Shown here: positions 1-11,300 of the stretch, one piece after another
Numbering within the stretch: the first letter of the stretch is position 1
Layout of the letters: every line of letters starts with the position of its first letter
Assembly (NCBI GenBank): GCA_022376925.1
Contig: JAIOJX010000031.1
Span: 138,650,854 to 138,714,853 of the forward strand
Reading direction: 5' to 3'
Source of the DNA: Tragulus kanchil
Lineage: Eukaryota > Chordata > Mammalia > Artiodactyla > Tragulidae
Length of the DNA: 64,000 bases
The notes under the pieces: generated by a model
The model's database searches: none
What the model saw: the letters and a program-made list of their open reading frames with translations, nothing else
What the model was told of the DNA's origin: nothing
Made by a program: the position numbers and the translations under genes

Positions 1-1306
1 TGAAGTTCTAACTCCCAGTACCTGTGAATCTGACTGTATTAGCTTGCTAAAGGTGACATAACAGAACACCACAGCCTGGATGCTTACAGAGGAAAAATCG
101 ATCCTCCCAGTTCTAGAAGTCCAAGATCAAGGTGCTGGTAGGACAGTAATGGTCCAGTCCATCCGATTCTGCTTGGTGTGGTCAGATCTGAGCAATGTGT
201 GTAGTTGAGGAGAAGCCATAACTGTGAAGAGACAACTGGAGTGCACTTGGCTTAGATTTAAGCTCTCACTGTCTCCCTATAATTAAGTGCCAAGTGGTTA
301 TTAAACAATACATTTACAGAATTCTGACAACTGTGCAAGAACTATTCCTCTCCTACAGTGCCTATTCCCCAGTAAATACACTTGTAATACTCCACTGGCT
401 TTTAATTAACCCGACTCGCCTATAAACCCATTTATCTTTTGAAATGATGGTTGTTCCATGTGCAATACGTGTCAATAGATAATTAAAATGTTTTTCTTAG
501 AGAATAAACAGAGAGATGTGATCTATGCATTTCAGAACCTTATTATTAAAAATGTTATTTATTGAGGCTTAAACACCTGTTATTTGGTAACTATATAGCG
601 ACCATGTCTTTTTAAGACCAAAATTAAACAGGCACTGCAGACAGAATGTGCAAGGTTAGCAAACCTCTTGGGTAATAATTAAATAGTACAAGTAATAAAA
701 GTTCAATTCTTGTTTAGGAAACAAACGCCCCAATCTGGCTTCCTTTCCATCAAGAGTTGGGAGGGTGTGCCTTTGTGCTTCCAGGAATCACCTGGTTGTG
801 TTGCTATTTCAAACACAGACACGTTTTTTTCTCAGAGAATCAAAAATTTCTTCCAGAAACAACAACTACAAAGTCTTTGGGGAGCCTCAGAATGAAAGAC
901 AATGTGAAACTGCTTTGGTGAATGTAGACTTTTCTAGAACTAGTGGTCGGTCAAAACCACATGCCTGGGGTAGACCTGTGTCTGGGGAATGGCCGTCCTC
1001 AGAGAGAGGTTGGAACATCCACTAGTATCAAGAAGCCTGGCAGTGGGGTCCTTTTCCACTTCTCTGGCTGCCCCAAGCTGCCCAAGTATCATGCCTGCCT
1101 CTTGGGCTAAAGGCCTGGCTTGTTGTCCTCTTTGCCACAAACCCTCTAAGGCTGCTGAAGTTCTAACTCCCAGTACCTGTGAATCTGACTGTATTAGCTT
1201 GCTAAAGGTGACATAACAGAACACCACAGCCTGGATGCTTACAGAGGAAAAATCGATCCTCCCAGTTCTGGAGGCTAGAAGTCCAAGATCAAGGTGCTGG
1301 TAGGAC
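1..1306. repeat. Tandem duplicate 1 (first copy cut by window start)
   Basis: Positions 1-144 reappear at 1156-1306. The second copy would start at about 145, giving a spacing of about 1.16 kb. The first copy lacks 7 bases (ggaggct, present after 1269) close to its right end, i.e. next to the junction. Similarity stops abruptly after ggtaggac in both copies. This is the first of 21 such head-to-tail pairs and is probably an unmerged contig overlap. Confidence 0.85.
145..1155. other. Unique AT-rich stretch, no gene seen
   Basis: No repeat family is recognised here. The part from about 280 to 690 contains repeated homeodomain-type cores (taattaag at 280, ttttaattaaccc at 400, gataattaaaa at 479, aataattaaat at 675). 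It may be a conserved non-coding element. Short open frames at 710-1025 show no family resemblance. Confidence 0.5.
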
Positions 1307-1563
1307 TGGTCTCTCCTGAGGCCCCTCTCTTTGGCTTGCAGATGCCACCTTCTCCCTCTGTCCTCACCTGGGCTTTCCTCTGTGTACACACATTGTTGGT
1401 GTCTCTTCCTCTTCTCCTAAAGACACAGTATTGGATCAGGGCCCCACCCTTGTGCCTCTTTGTCGCCTTAATTCCTCTTCAAAGTTCCAATCTGCAAATA
1501 CAGTCACACTGGGGATTAGGGTTTCAACATAGGAAATTTGAGGGATACATAATAGTGTCCATG
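1187..1563 (-). mobile_element. MaLR-type LTR fragment (MLT1-like), antisense
   Basis: The stretch reads as the reverse complement of a mammalian MaLR LTR. It shows the landmark blocks cagttctggaggct, gtccaagatcaaggtg, the tcctcacctggg...tttcctctgtg section and the ggattagggtttcaaca end. MaLR LTRs are old non-autonomous retroviral relics shared by mammals. No internal coding region is present. The first 120 bases also occur at 32-144 through duplicate 1. Exact subfamily was not assigned. Confidence 0.7.
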
Positions 1564-1629
1564 AGTCCACCCTATGCTGACTCATTGGTAAAGACCCTGA
1601 AGCTGGTAAAGATTGAGCGAAGGAGGCAA

Positions 1630-1748
1630 AGGGGGAGACAGACAATGAGATGATTGGATGGCATCACTGATTCAATGGACATGAGTTTGAGCAAACTTTG
1701 GGAGAAGGACAGGGAAGCCTGGCAGGCTGCAGTCCATGAACAGTAGTG
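1630..1748 (+). mobile_element. BovB/ART2A-derived fragment
   Basis: The run gattggatggcatcactg, then ttcaatggacatgagtttg and ggcaggctgcagtccatg, matches the end region that ruminant ART2A/Bov-A elements share with BovB. It sits between two oppositely oriented MaLR LTR pieces. Confidence 0.6.
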
Positions 1749-1751
1749 TTC

Positions 1752-2125
1752 ATACCAGTGACCTTATTTGGAAATAGAATGATCAAGTTAAGATCATTAA
1801 GTTTAGGATTCATATTAAGATGGGTCCTCATGTAGTATAATGGCATCTTTACAAAATGGGGAAATTTGGACAAAGAGACAGATAAGTGCACAAAGAGAAC
1901 ATCATGTGAGGATGAAGTGCAGCTCTGGGAGATGCACCTGCAAGCCAGGAATGCCAAAGACTGCCAACAAACCACCAGAATCCAGGGGAAAGAATGCCAC
2001 ACAGTCTCCTTCACAGCCCTCAGAAAGCACAAACCCTTCTTGACACCTGGATCTCAGACTTGGAGCTCCCTGAACTGGAGTCAACACATTTCTGTTGCCT
2101 AAGCCCCTCAGCATGTGGTGAAGCA
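1752..2125 (+). mobile_element. MaLR-type LTR fragment (MLT1-like), sense
   Basis: Landmarks in sense order are tgaccttatttggaaatag, atcaagttaagat, ggaaatttggacaaagaga, catgtgaggatgaag, ctgcaagccagga, cacctggatctcagactt, and the 3' end with tttctgttgcctaagcc and cagcatgtggtg. It is opposite in orientation to the LTR piece at 1187-1563. Confidence 0.7.
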
Positions 2126-2665
2126 GCCCCAGGAAATGAATATACCCCTGACATGAAATTCTATCACACTCTGACCCTCCTGATTTTCCCTGGGTTTTCA
2201 AGTCACCCTGACCCCTGGACCTGGGGAACAAAGACCCCTGTCTCCCTAAAATTACTCAGTCAGCTAAGGGTCTGCGTAGACTAACATGAGATGCACAATA
2301 CTATCAGGTTGATGGAAGAGGATACAAAATATTTCACCTTAACTCCCATTTTGTGTATATTTTATCATGCAGAAAATATTAGTATAGTAGTGTATGTATG
2401 TGATTTATAAATAATCATGTACACTTGTATCCAAGTGGGGAGGGGTTCATGTTCAAAATGGTTTGACTAATAAGGCTGTGGGATCACACAACTCAGAGAC
2501 CGCCGTTCCAATGTAGGAAGTCAATGCTAAAAAATTAGACCAGAGGGCTCCTCTTCTGGAGGATTTCATATGGGAGTCAGAAGAAAAGATTTGAGAGCTC
2601 TGAAGAGAATTTTTAAGATTATAAAAGAAGAAACAATGGACAAATTTCCCCACTACTCTGGAGAA
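2126..2665. other. Unique stretch, nothing recognised
   Basis: AT-rich, with no recognised repeat, promoter or gene. Only short open frames occur. Confidence 0.5.
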
Positions 2666-2681
2666 CTGCACTTGAATTCTT

Positions 2682-2967
2682 CTTCTTCTTTTTTTTTTTT
2701 TAGTTTTTAGCCTCTTTTATGGATTTTATTTATGCATTTATTTATTTCCATCCTTCACTCTTCAGCCTGTGTGAGCCTCGCATTGCATGGGCCTCTCTCC
2801 TTGCAGAGCCCTGGCTCTGGATGCATGCGCTCCAGAGCGCTGGCTCATAATTGGACACACTGGTCCAGCTGCTCCACGACACATTGTGTCTTCCTGGGCC
2901 AGGGATCAAACCGGTGCCCCTTGCACTGCAAGGTGAACTCTTTACCCACTGGACCACCAGGGAAGCC
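2682..2967 (-). mobile_element. CHR-like SINE with GATGAAAATA-type tail, antisense
   Basis: Antisense tRNA-derived SINE. The head, read on the minus strand, is gggcttccctggtggtccag, with a B box of the ggtt-gatccctgg type. A poly-T run marks its 3' tail on the left. A target-site duplication flanks it: ctgcacttgaattctt (2666-2681) and ctgcacttggattctt (2968-2983), one mismatch in 16. This is the most diverged of the six loci of this group in the window. Confidence 0.85.
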
Positions 2968-2983
2968 CTGCACTTGGATTCTT

Positions 2984-3494
2984 GATAATGTTGTTGTATG
3001 TCTTCTTCTAAGCCTGACATATTGGGAATCCATGATGAGGTCACAGTGGGTGATTAACGGTGCTCTATGTAGGGAGGAGATGGCAGAGCCCAGCCTGGCA
3101 CTAGGACATGGTACCAGTTTCTCCTTAAGCTACTCCATCCCGAGAGTGACAAGTGAACAGTGGGTCAGAGAGAGTGGGGAGAGGAGAGGGAAACAGCAGA
3201 AGCAGGAAGGCAGATCTCAGAGGGAGAGATACGTAAACAGACAAAAATACAGAGGGAGGGCGTCTGAGAAACAGAGAGATTACCAGAGGACTGAGCAATG
3301 AGGCAGAAGGTTGGAGGCAGAAAAGAGGGATGAAACCACGAGAAAAATTCAACATTTGCTAAAGGTTGTGCAAACACTTGAAAATTCTCTCGTACATTGC
3401 AATTTCAGTTATGTCGAGGGCTTTACGTAGATATGATTCCAATCTGTATTATTTCACTCTTTTGAATAAACATGCTTTACCTCTGGAATTTTGG
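2984..3494. other. Unique stretch with purine-rich segment
   Basis: 3155-3330 is strongly purine-rich on the plus strand (agagagtggggagaggagag and similar), a degenerate simple-sequence tract. The apparent 189-codon open frame at 2732-3301 runs from the SINE into this tract and is not a gene. Confidence 0.5.
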
Positions 3495-5646
3495 ACATTA
3501 TATTAGAGGTTCTAGAGTAGGTTGTGCCCTCGGGCTGGGAAAGGGCATATTTTGGCATGGCCTTGGAACTTCAGGCTATGAATCTGAAGCTCCAGGGGTC
3601 AGCCCTTAAGTCACCCAGGGGATGTCCTGGTCCTCTCCCCCTGGAAGCTGAGAACAGATGTTCTGTCTGGCCTAGTCACTGCCTTGATTCTAGGAGAAAG
3701 GACGGAGTGAGAGAGAAAGGGCTCTGGATGTGGATGCCTCCCTTTCTCTCCTCCCTGTGTTACCATAGTATCCCGTTTCCTTGGTTACCGGTGGCCAAGG
3801 AAAGGACACTGGGCAAGTGCAGGATTTTGATGGAGCTCTCTAAAGAGAGATGTCAGCACAGACCTTGTCTCATTTAAAAGAACACTCGTTCTGAGAGGTT
3901 GTTCAAGAATGGGGGTGGGGAAGAAATGGGTGGTTCTCACGAAGTTGGAATTTAGAAATTTCACTTCACCAGATAGAAAGGAAGCACTTAAAAGCTAGCC
4001 TTGAGGAATCAAAGGCAAGGAGGCCTTACCCAGCTCTGCACATCTCTGGAGATCTGGAATTGGCAGGAAGGCTGTGATGCTAATTAAGAAATGATTTCTG
4101 CAAATGCTCACTTTACCTGCTCCCAGTTTGAACTAGCTCAGTAGCTGACCGGCTGTTTTCCTAGGCTAACTAAGCATGTTTGGGGAATACGGGGCTTTGC
4201 CACTTCCACTGTGAGCACTGGGCATCAGTCTTTAGTGGTCCCAAGAGGCCACCCAGGCCTCTGAAGTCTCTCCAGAGAGCCTCTATATTTTTTTGACAGT
4301 TAAATAATGTGGAGGACAGCAGCCCTCGATTTGACTCAACTTTTGAGAGTCAGTCAAAATATCTCTCCCTCAATACGTTTGTCTTGACTTTTCTACCCAC
4401 GTTAGGCGCCCTCCTTTGAGAACCTCAAGGATTACATTTTGTCATTGAATGTTTTATCATTTCATTTACTACACTGTTCACTACCTGTATGATTATTAGG
4501 CTTTATCCTCTGCCGGGTTTTGAGTTGTCTCATTTTTGTTCCTTTTTAAAAAATGTTTTATTTTGAGACATTATATTAAAAAAGGTTCTAAGAGTTAGGT
4601 TGTGCCCTCGGGTTGGGAAAGGGCATATTTTGGCATGGCCTTGGAACTTCAGGCTATGAATCTGAAGCTCCAGGGGTCAGCCCTTAAGTCACCCAGGGGA
4701 TGTCCTGGTCCTCTCCCCCTGGAAGCTGAGAACAGATGTTCTGTCTGGCCTAGTCACTGCCTTGATTCTAGGAGAAAGGACGGAGTGAGAGAGAAAGGGC
4801 TCTGGATGTGGATGCCCCCCTTTCTCTCCTCCCTGTGTTACCATAGTATCCCGTTTCCTTGGTTACCGGTGGCCAAGGAAAGGACACTGGGCAAGTGCAG
4901 GATTTTGATGGAGCTCTCTAAAGAGAGATGTCAGCACAGACCTTGTCTCATTTAAAAGAACACTCGTTCTGAGAGGTTGTTCAAGAATGGGGGTGGGGAA
5001 GAAATGGGTGGTTCTCACGAAGTTGGAATTTAGAAATTTCACTTCACCAGATAGAAAGGAAGCACTTAAAAGCTAGCCTTGAGGAATCAAAGGCAAGGAG
5101 GCCTTACCCAGCTCTGCACATCTCTGGAGATCTGGAATTGGCAGGAAGGCTGTGATGCTAATTAAGAAATGATTTCTGCAAATGCTCACTTTACCTGCTC
5201 CCAGTTTGAACTAGCTCAGTAGCTGACCGGCTGTTTTCCTAGGCTAACTAAGCATGTTTGGGGAATACGGGGCTTTGCCACTTCCACTGTGAGCACTGGG
5301 CATCAGTCTTTAGTGGTCCCAAGAGGCCACCCAGGCCTCTGAAGTCTCTCCAGAGAGCCTCTATATTTTTTTGACAGTTAAATAATGTGGAGGACAGCAG
5401 CCCTCGATTTGACTCAACTTTTGAGAGTCAGTCAAAATATCTCTCCCTCAATACGTTTGTCTTGACTTTTCTACCCACGTTAGGCGCCCTCCTTTGAGAA
5501 CCTCAAGGATTACATTTTGTCATTGAATGTTTTATCATTTCATTTACTACACTGTTCACTACCTGTATGATTATTAGGCTTTATCCTCTGCCGGGTTTTG
5601 AGTTGTCTCATTTTTGTTCCTTTTTAAAAAATGTTTTATTTTGAGA
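3495..5646. repeat. Tandem duplicate 2 (3495-4567 / 4568-5646)
   Basis: The two copies are offset by 1073-1078 bases and nearly identical. Indels and substitutions sit in the first 50 bases of the second copy (acattatattaaaaaagg against acattatattagagg). One further interior change is at 4816-4818 (ccc for tcc). The content is unique, non-repeat DNA with no convincing gene. A 117-codon open frame at 3524-3877 and 4602-4955 is identical in the two copies, as expected for recent or artificial duplication. Confidence 0.95.
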
Positions 5647-7618
5647 GGGAGAAGTAGGCAACACAGGAAGGTGGTTAAACAATGAGATCAATACAAAAGG
5701 GTCTGTGATAAAAAGGCTTGGCTGGCTGGAGCCCCCATTTGTGCCCCACTCCCCCTGGGAAGACACTGTTTCCACTTCTTGTGGGTTTGTGTAGGGAGTG
5801 GATGCAGAAATGAGCGTGTTTTTCTGTCTCCTTTCCTATTTCCCCTTCATCCTTTATCTTCCTCCCTCTGTCTCTTTAATCTGAATGATAGAATGCACAC
5901 CATTCTGCTTGTTACATTTTTTAAAAATTAGCAAACTATCGTGAAGATTTTTAAAGTATGTATAGAATTTAAAAAAAAATACAAAATAGCATTCCACTGT
6001 GTGAGTGAACCTCTTCTCTCACTCATCCTGGTTTTCCAAAGACTTCTAGTACAGACCCAGCCAACAATAGATGGTCAGTGATCATTTGTCAAATTTTTCA
6101 TTCATGAAAAAAGCTCTCTATGCTAAGCGATCTTAATTAGAGCATCAGGAATATGGAAAGGTCAACTACATGGAAGAATTTTATCCCCCAAATAAGACAT
6201 GTGTATTTCCTGGGGGTGGGGTAGTGCCCGTGGACCTGCTGGGGGAAGAGAAAAGTAAAAAGAGGCCAAAGGGGCCCCAAATGGAACTAAACAGACGAAC
6301 CCAACTTTCTGGGGCTTTTGTATTTGATGCACAGGTGGTGTCTCGGCTGGTTTTCTAGAATCCTGTCCATTCTTGGGCTGATATTTTTGACCACGGTCTG
6401 GATTTGTTCCCTCTGTTTTGTGTGTTTTCTTTGTGGACAGAGACAACGGAACACTCTGGCTGTCATCTGTGGCTGACTGCTGGCCGGTGCAGCCGGTTTG
6501 CTCAGAGCTGCCGTGGTTCAAGGATTACATTTTGTCATTGAATTTGGTTTTATCGGACTTTTCTACCCACGTTAGGCGCCCTCCTTTGAGAACCTCAAGG
6601 ATTACATTTTGTCATTGAATGTTTTATCATTTCATTTACTACACTGTTCACTACCTGTATGATTATTAGGCTTTATCCTCTGCCGGGTTTTGAGTTGTCT
6701 CATTTTTGTTCCTTTTTAAAAAATGTTTTATTTTGAGAGGGAGAAGTAGGCAACACAGGAAGGTGGTTAAACAATGAGATCAATACAAAAGGGTCTGTGA
6801 TAAAAAGGCTTGGCTGGCTGGAGCCCCCATTTGTGCCCCACTCCCCCTGGGAAGACACTGTTTCCACTTCTTGTGGGTTTGTGTAGGGAGTGGATGCAGA
6901 AATGAGCGTGTTTTTCTGTCTCCTTTCCTATTTCCCCTTCATCCTTTATCTTCCTCCCTCTGTCTCTTTAATCTGAATGATAGAATGCACACCATTCTGC
7001 TTGTTACATTTTTTAAAAATTAGCAAACTATCGTGAAGATTTTTAAAGTATGTATAGAATTTAAAAAAAAATACAAAATAGCATTCCACTGTGTGAGTGA
7101 ACCTCTTCTCTCACTCATCCTGGTTTTCCAAAGACTTCTAGTACAGACCCAGCCAACAATAGATGGTCAGTGATCATTTGTCAAATTTTTCATTCATGAA
7201 AAAAGCTCTCTATGCTAAGCGATCTTAATTAGAGCATCAGGAATATGGAAAGGTCAACTACATGGAAGAATTTTATCCCCCAAATAAGACATGTGTATTT
7301 CCTGGGGGTGGGGTAGTGCCCGTGGACCTGCTGGGGGAAGAGAAAAGTAAAAAGAGGCCAAAGGGGCCCCAAATGGAACTAAACAGACGAACCCAACTTT
7401 CTGGGGCTTTTGTATTTGATGCACAGGTGGTGTCTCGGCTGGTTTTCTAGAATCCTGTCCATTCTTGGGCTGATATTTTTGACCACGGTCTGGATTTGTT
7501 CCCTCTGTTTTGTGTGTTTTCTTTGTGGACAGAGACAACGGGAACACTCCCTGGCTGTCATCTGTGGCTGACTGCTGGCCGGTGCAGCCGGGTTTATTGC
7601 TCAGAGCTGCCGTGGTTC
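5464..7618. repeat. Tandem duplicate 3 (5464-6519 / 6556-7618)
   Basis: The offset is 1092-1099 bases. The block starts with gacttttctacccacg, also present at 4386 because its left 180 bases lie inside duplicate 2, so that piece occurs three times. At the end of the first copy several bases are missing relative to the second (gacaacggaacactctgg against gacaacgggaacactccctgg). The 36 bases at 6520-6555 are a garbled version of 5507-5540. Confidence 0.95.
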
Positions 7619-8110
7619 GTTGTCGGCTGTCTGGATGACGATGTGGGACCTGCCAGCCGGCCTCACCCTGGGGGCACCTTTGTGTCTTCCAGGAGGATGA
7701 GAGTTTCATCCTTCACCCACACCTGCCATTTTTGGTCCCCACTTTGAAGCCGACAGATATTCAGGAAGCTTGAAGGAGGCTGTGCTTGCTGGAAGAGGTG
7801 ACAGAAGGGCCTGGTGTCAGAACTAAAATGAAGACTCAATATTATGTGTTGCCTTGGCCTCTGGTAAGATTGGGGGGCCCTTCAGTGGTTTTTCTGCAAG
7901 TTCCTCTCCCAAGGCTGCTTGCAAGGGCCACGTCCCCAGCTCAACAACCCTCCAGATCAAGGGGCCAGGCATAGCTCATGCTTGTCCCTGGGTGGGGGGT
8001 TTCAGTTCTCTGTCCATGCAATCATTCAAGCAAATCCCACATCCTTCCAGGGGGACCAAGAACCTTTTGACATTGCAGAGCCTGGCACTCACAGAACCTG
8101 GTTGTGCACT
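5647..8110. other. Unique non-repeat DNA (twice, through duplicate 3)
   Basis: No recognised transposon. The longest minus-strand open frame here (7254-7709, 151 codons) has no recognisable domain. Its counterpart in the first copy (6162-6521) differs at the N-terminus because of indels near the junction. I do not call it a gene. Confidence 0.45.
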
Positions 8111-10268
8111 TTTTTCCTGAATGGCCCTGCATGGTGTGCAGTGTCTGAATTAAGTGCATCAGCATCATCTAAAACTCTTATTAAAAATGTGCTTTTTGCA
8201 CAAGAGATTCAGGAGGTCTGGCGTGGTACCCAGGAATCTACATTTTAACAGGCCCAGATGGCTCGCTTGGGTGGTATGAGCTACGACTTCTAAAGCTTCT
8301 CCTTGCCGTCTGGATGTTGATACAGAATCCAGGGGAGGGTAGGAAATACTCTGTTTCACTGCCTTTGCATAATCTCTTTTGTCTTCCTGCTTAAAGGTAC
8401 CCTGCACCTACAGTGTGGGTCAGGGCTCACCAGTTCCATCAGCACTTGGTTCTGGAGATCAGGGCCAATAGCAGTGAAGCATTTACAAGCTTGTCCTCTA
8501 TTTGATCAAATCTGGAAGGTTATGTCACAGAGTCCCACTGAACAGAGAGCTTGGAGGAGCCTCATGGGAAGATGGGGGTGGGGTAGGGAAGTGTGAGAGA
8601 TGACTCACTTTGGGGTCTGGACTTTTTCTTGAAGCCTGAAAGTTACCTTGCTTGGCAGGGCCAAATGGCCAGTAAGATAGCTCTCTGTCAAGATCTCTAT
8701 TAATAGTTGAGTCTAAGTTTATAGGAAGTCACAGAAGAATTTGACATAGCTAGTCACTGGGTTCATATATGTATTTGTTAATTCACTTTATGTTTATTGA
8801 TGTCTTATTATCTTCCAGGGAAGCATTGTGTTAGTAGTGAATTAAATAGACATGGAACTTAGCTGGATGGAGCTCACAGATTGGTGGCGTGTGTGTGATT
8901 GGTCACTAAGCCGTGCCCTACTCTGTGCAACCCTGTGGACTGTAGCCCACAGACTCCTTTGTCCATGGAATTTCCTAGGCAATAATACAGGAGTGAGTTT
9001 CCACTTCCTTCTCCAGTTGAAGAGATTGGTGGATAAAGACATTAAAGAAGGAACTAAGTGAACAGACAATACTGATTTGTTGCATCCTATAGTGGAAAAG
9101 ATGCTATGAGGATTTTTTCATTTGGAACAGAGGAAACCCACCTCAAAATGGTCCAGGCAGAAAGATGAATTGGCTCAAGGAAATGGGCCTTTTTCCTGAA
9201 TGGCCCTGCATGGTGTGCAGTGTCTGAATTAAGTGCATCAGCATCATCTAAAACTCTTATTAAAAATGTGCTTTTTGCACAAGAGATTCAGGAGGTCTGG
9301 CGTGGTACCCAGGAATCTACATTTTAACAGGCCCAGATGGCTCGCTTGGGTGGTATGAGCTACGACTTCTAAAGCTTCTCCTTGCCGTCTGGATGTTGAT
9401 ACAGAATCCAGGGGAGGGTAGGAAATACTCTGTTTCACTGCCTTTGCATAATCTCTTTTGTCTTCCTGCTTAAAGGTACCCTGCACCTACAGTGTGGGTC
9501 AGGGCTCACCAGTTCCATCAGCACTTGGTTCTGGAGATCAGGGCCAATAGCAGTGAAGCATTTACAAGCTTGTCCTCTATTTGATCAAATCTGGAAGGTT
9601 ATGTCACAGAGTCCCACTGAACAGAGAGCTTGGAGGAGCCTCATGGGAAGATGGGGGTGGGGTAGGGAAGTGTGAGAGATGACTCACTTTGGGGTCTGGA
9701 CTTTTTCTTGAAGCCTGAAAGTTACCTTGCTTGGCAGGGCCAAATGGCCAGTAAGATAGCTCTCTGTCAAGATCTCTATTAATAGTTGAGTCTAAGTTTA
9801 TAGGAAGTCACAGAAGAATTTGACATAGCTAGTCACTGGGTTCATATATGTATTTGTTAATTCACTTTATGTTTATTGATGTCTTATTATCTTCCAGGGA
9901 AGCATTGTGTTAGTAGTGAATTAAATAGACATGGAACTTAGCTGGATGGAGCTCACAGATTGGTGGCGTGTGTGTGATTGGTCACTAAGCCGTGCCCTAC
10001 TCTGTGCAACCCTGTGGACTGTAGCCCACAGACTCCTTTGTCCATGGAATTTCCTAGGCAATAATACAGGAGTGAGTTTCCACTTCCTTCTCCAGTTGAA
10101 GAGATTGGTGGATAAAGACATTAAAGAAGGAACTAAGTGAACAGACAATACTGATTTGTTGCATCCTATAGTGGAAAAGATGCTATGAGGATTTTTTCAT
10201 TTGGAACAGAGGAAACCCACCTCAAAATGGTCCAGGCAGAAAGATGAATTGGCTCAAGGAAATGGGCC
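8111..10268. repeat. Tandem duplicate 4 (8111-9189 / 9190-10268)
   Basis: Both copies start with tttttcctgaatggccctg at an offset of exactly 1079 bases, and both end at aaatgggcct. The copies look identical by eye, including a degenerate Bov-tA fragment. There is no target-site duplication or transposon end at the junction. Confidence 0.95.
8885..9020 (-). mobile_element. Bov-tA fragment, antisense (copy at 9964-10099)
   Basis: The 3' body of a Bov-tA SINE in reverse: ctctgtgcaaccctgtggac, ccacagactcctttgtccat, then a ...caggagtgagtttccacttccttctcc section. The tRNA-like head is missing. The identical copy belongs to duplicate 4. Confidence 0.75.
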
Positions 10269-11300
10269 TTTATCTCCCTGCCTCTCTTCTGTTAGCCATC
10301 TTCTCCTGGGGCTTCCTCCACACCCCACGCCACCCCTGCCAAGGGTCCTGGTTACCAGCAGCCCTGTGGCTATGTTTACACAGCTTGTAATCCAACAAGA
10401 AACAGAATTTAGCTCTTGGTGTCCTTTGAAAAACTCCTGAGAGAGGATTTTGATAAGCAGCTCAGTATCACTTGCTCAGGTCTGTAACTAGGAGGTAAAG
10501 GGACTTGAGTTCCACCTGAACCCTAGCGAATTAGGAAAGAACAATTCCCCAAAGGTGTGGAGGTTAAGGATGGGAAGAGAGGATTATGCAGACAAGACAG
10601 TGTCCACCAGACAGAGGAATGTCACTAACTTATGGAGTTGAGAAGGGCCTTTCTTAGGAAGTACTTGCTATTCACATGATGTTCTTTCTCTGTCTCTGAA
10701 AAGGTGTAGATGCATTAGAGGTACAAAGAGGAGAGAAGCAGTGTATCTGGACTATTCTTTACATCTGCCAGTTGTGTTGGGATGGGAATACATGAGAGGG
10801 TTCCTGAATAATTACAAGTCAAAACAACAACTATCGAGCAACCCTCAAGGAAATTATTCTGAGTGGAGTGGGTGGCCTTCTTCCCCAGAGGGACAAGTGC
10901 TGGCTGAGATCACACCTGATGATGGCAACTTCAGCACTTGGGCAGGGACTGGGGGTACATTTGCTGGCTTTATGCTTGGCTTGTTTTCTTTAAAAAATAT
11001 CTCATAACTGTATTTTTCCATTTTATTAAAAAATTAAAGGTATATACAGTATATAATGTCTCTTTCAAAAATGAATTAAGAAAAATCAGATAAGCAAAAA
11101 GCAAAACAAAAAAAAATCACTCTAAATTTCACTTTCCACTTGGGAACATGTAGAACCTCCTGTTTCTTTCCTTTTTCTCCTTTCTCCCCTTCTCTCTTTC
11201 TCTCCACATATGTATACATATACGTGTATCTCTATTTGTTTATTTTTTATTTTATAATTATTTTTATTTTACTTTTACAGAGTTTTGTTGTTCATCTCTA
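10269..11300. other. Unique DNA with AT-rich right end
   Basis: No gene recognised. 11150-11300 is a pyrimidine-rich and then AT-rich low-complexity tract (tttctttcctttttctcc, ttattttttattttataatt). The region recurs at 11531-12420. Confidence 0.45.

Noticed and set aside
2732..3301. 189-codon open frame, the longest in the window
   Set aside because: It starts in an antisense SINE and ends in a purine-rich low-complexity tract. The translation has no domain, and similar SINE-derived peptides recur at other SINE loci.
7254..7709. 151-codon minus-strand open frame in unique DNA
   Set aside because: No recognisable domain or splice context. In the duplicate (6162-6521) the N-terminal part changes because of indels near the junction. 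Could be rechecked with RNA-seq, but nothing in the sequence supports coding.
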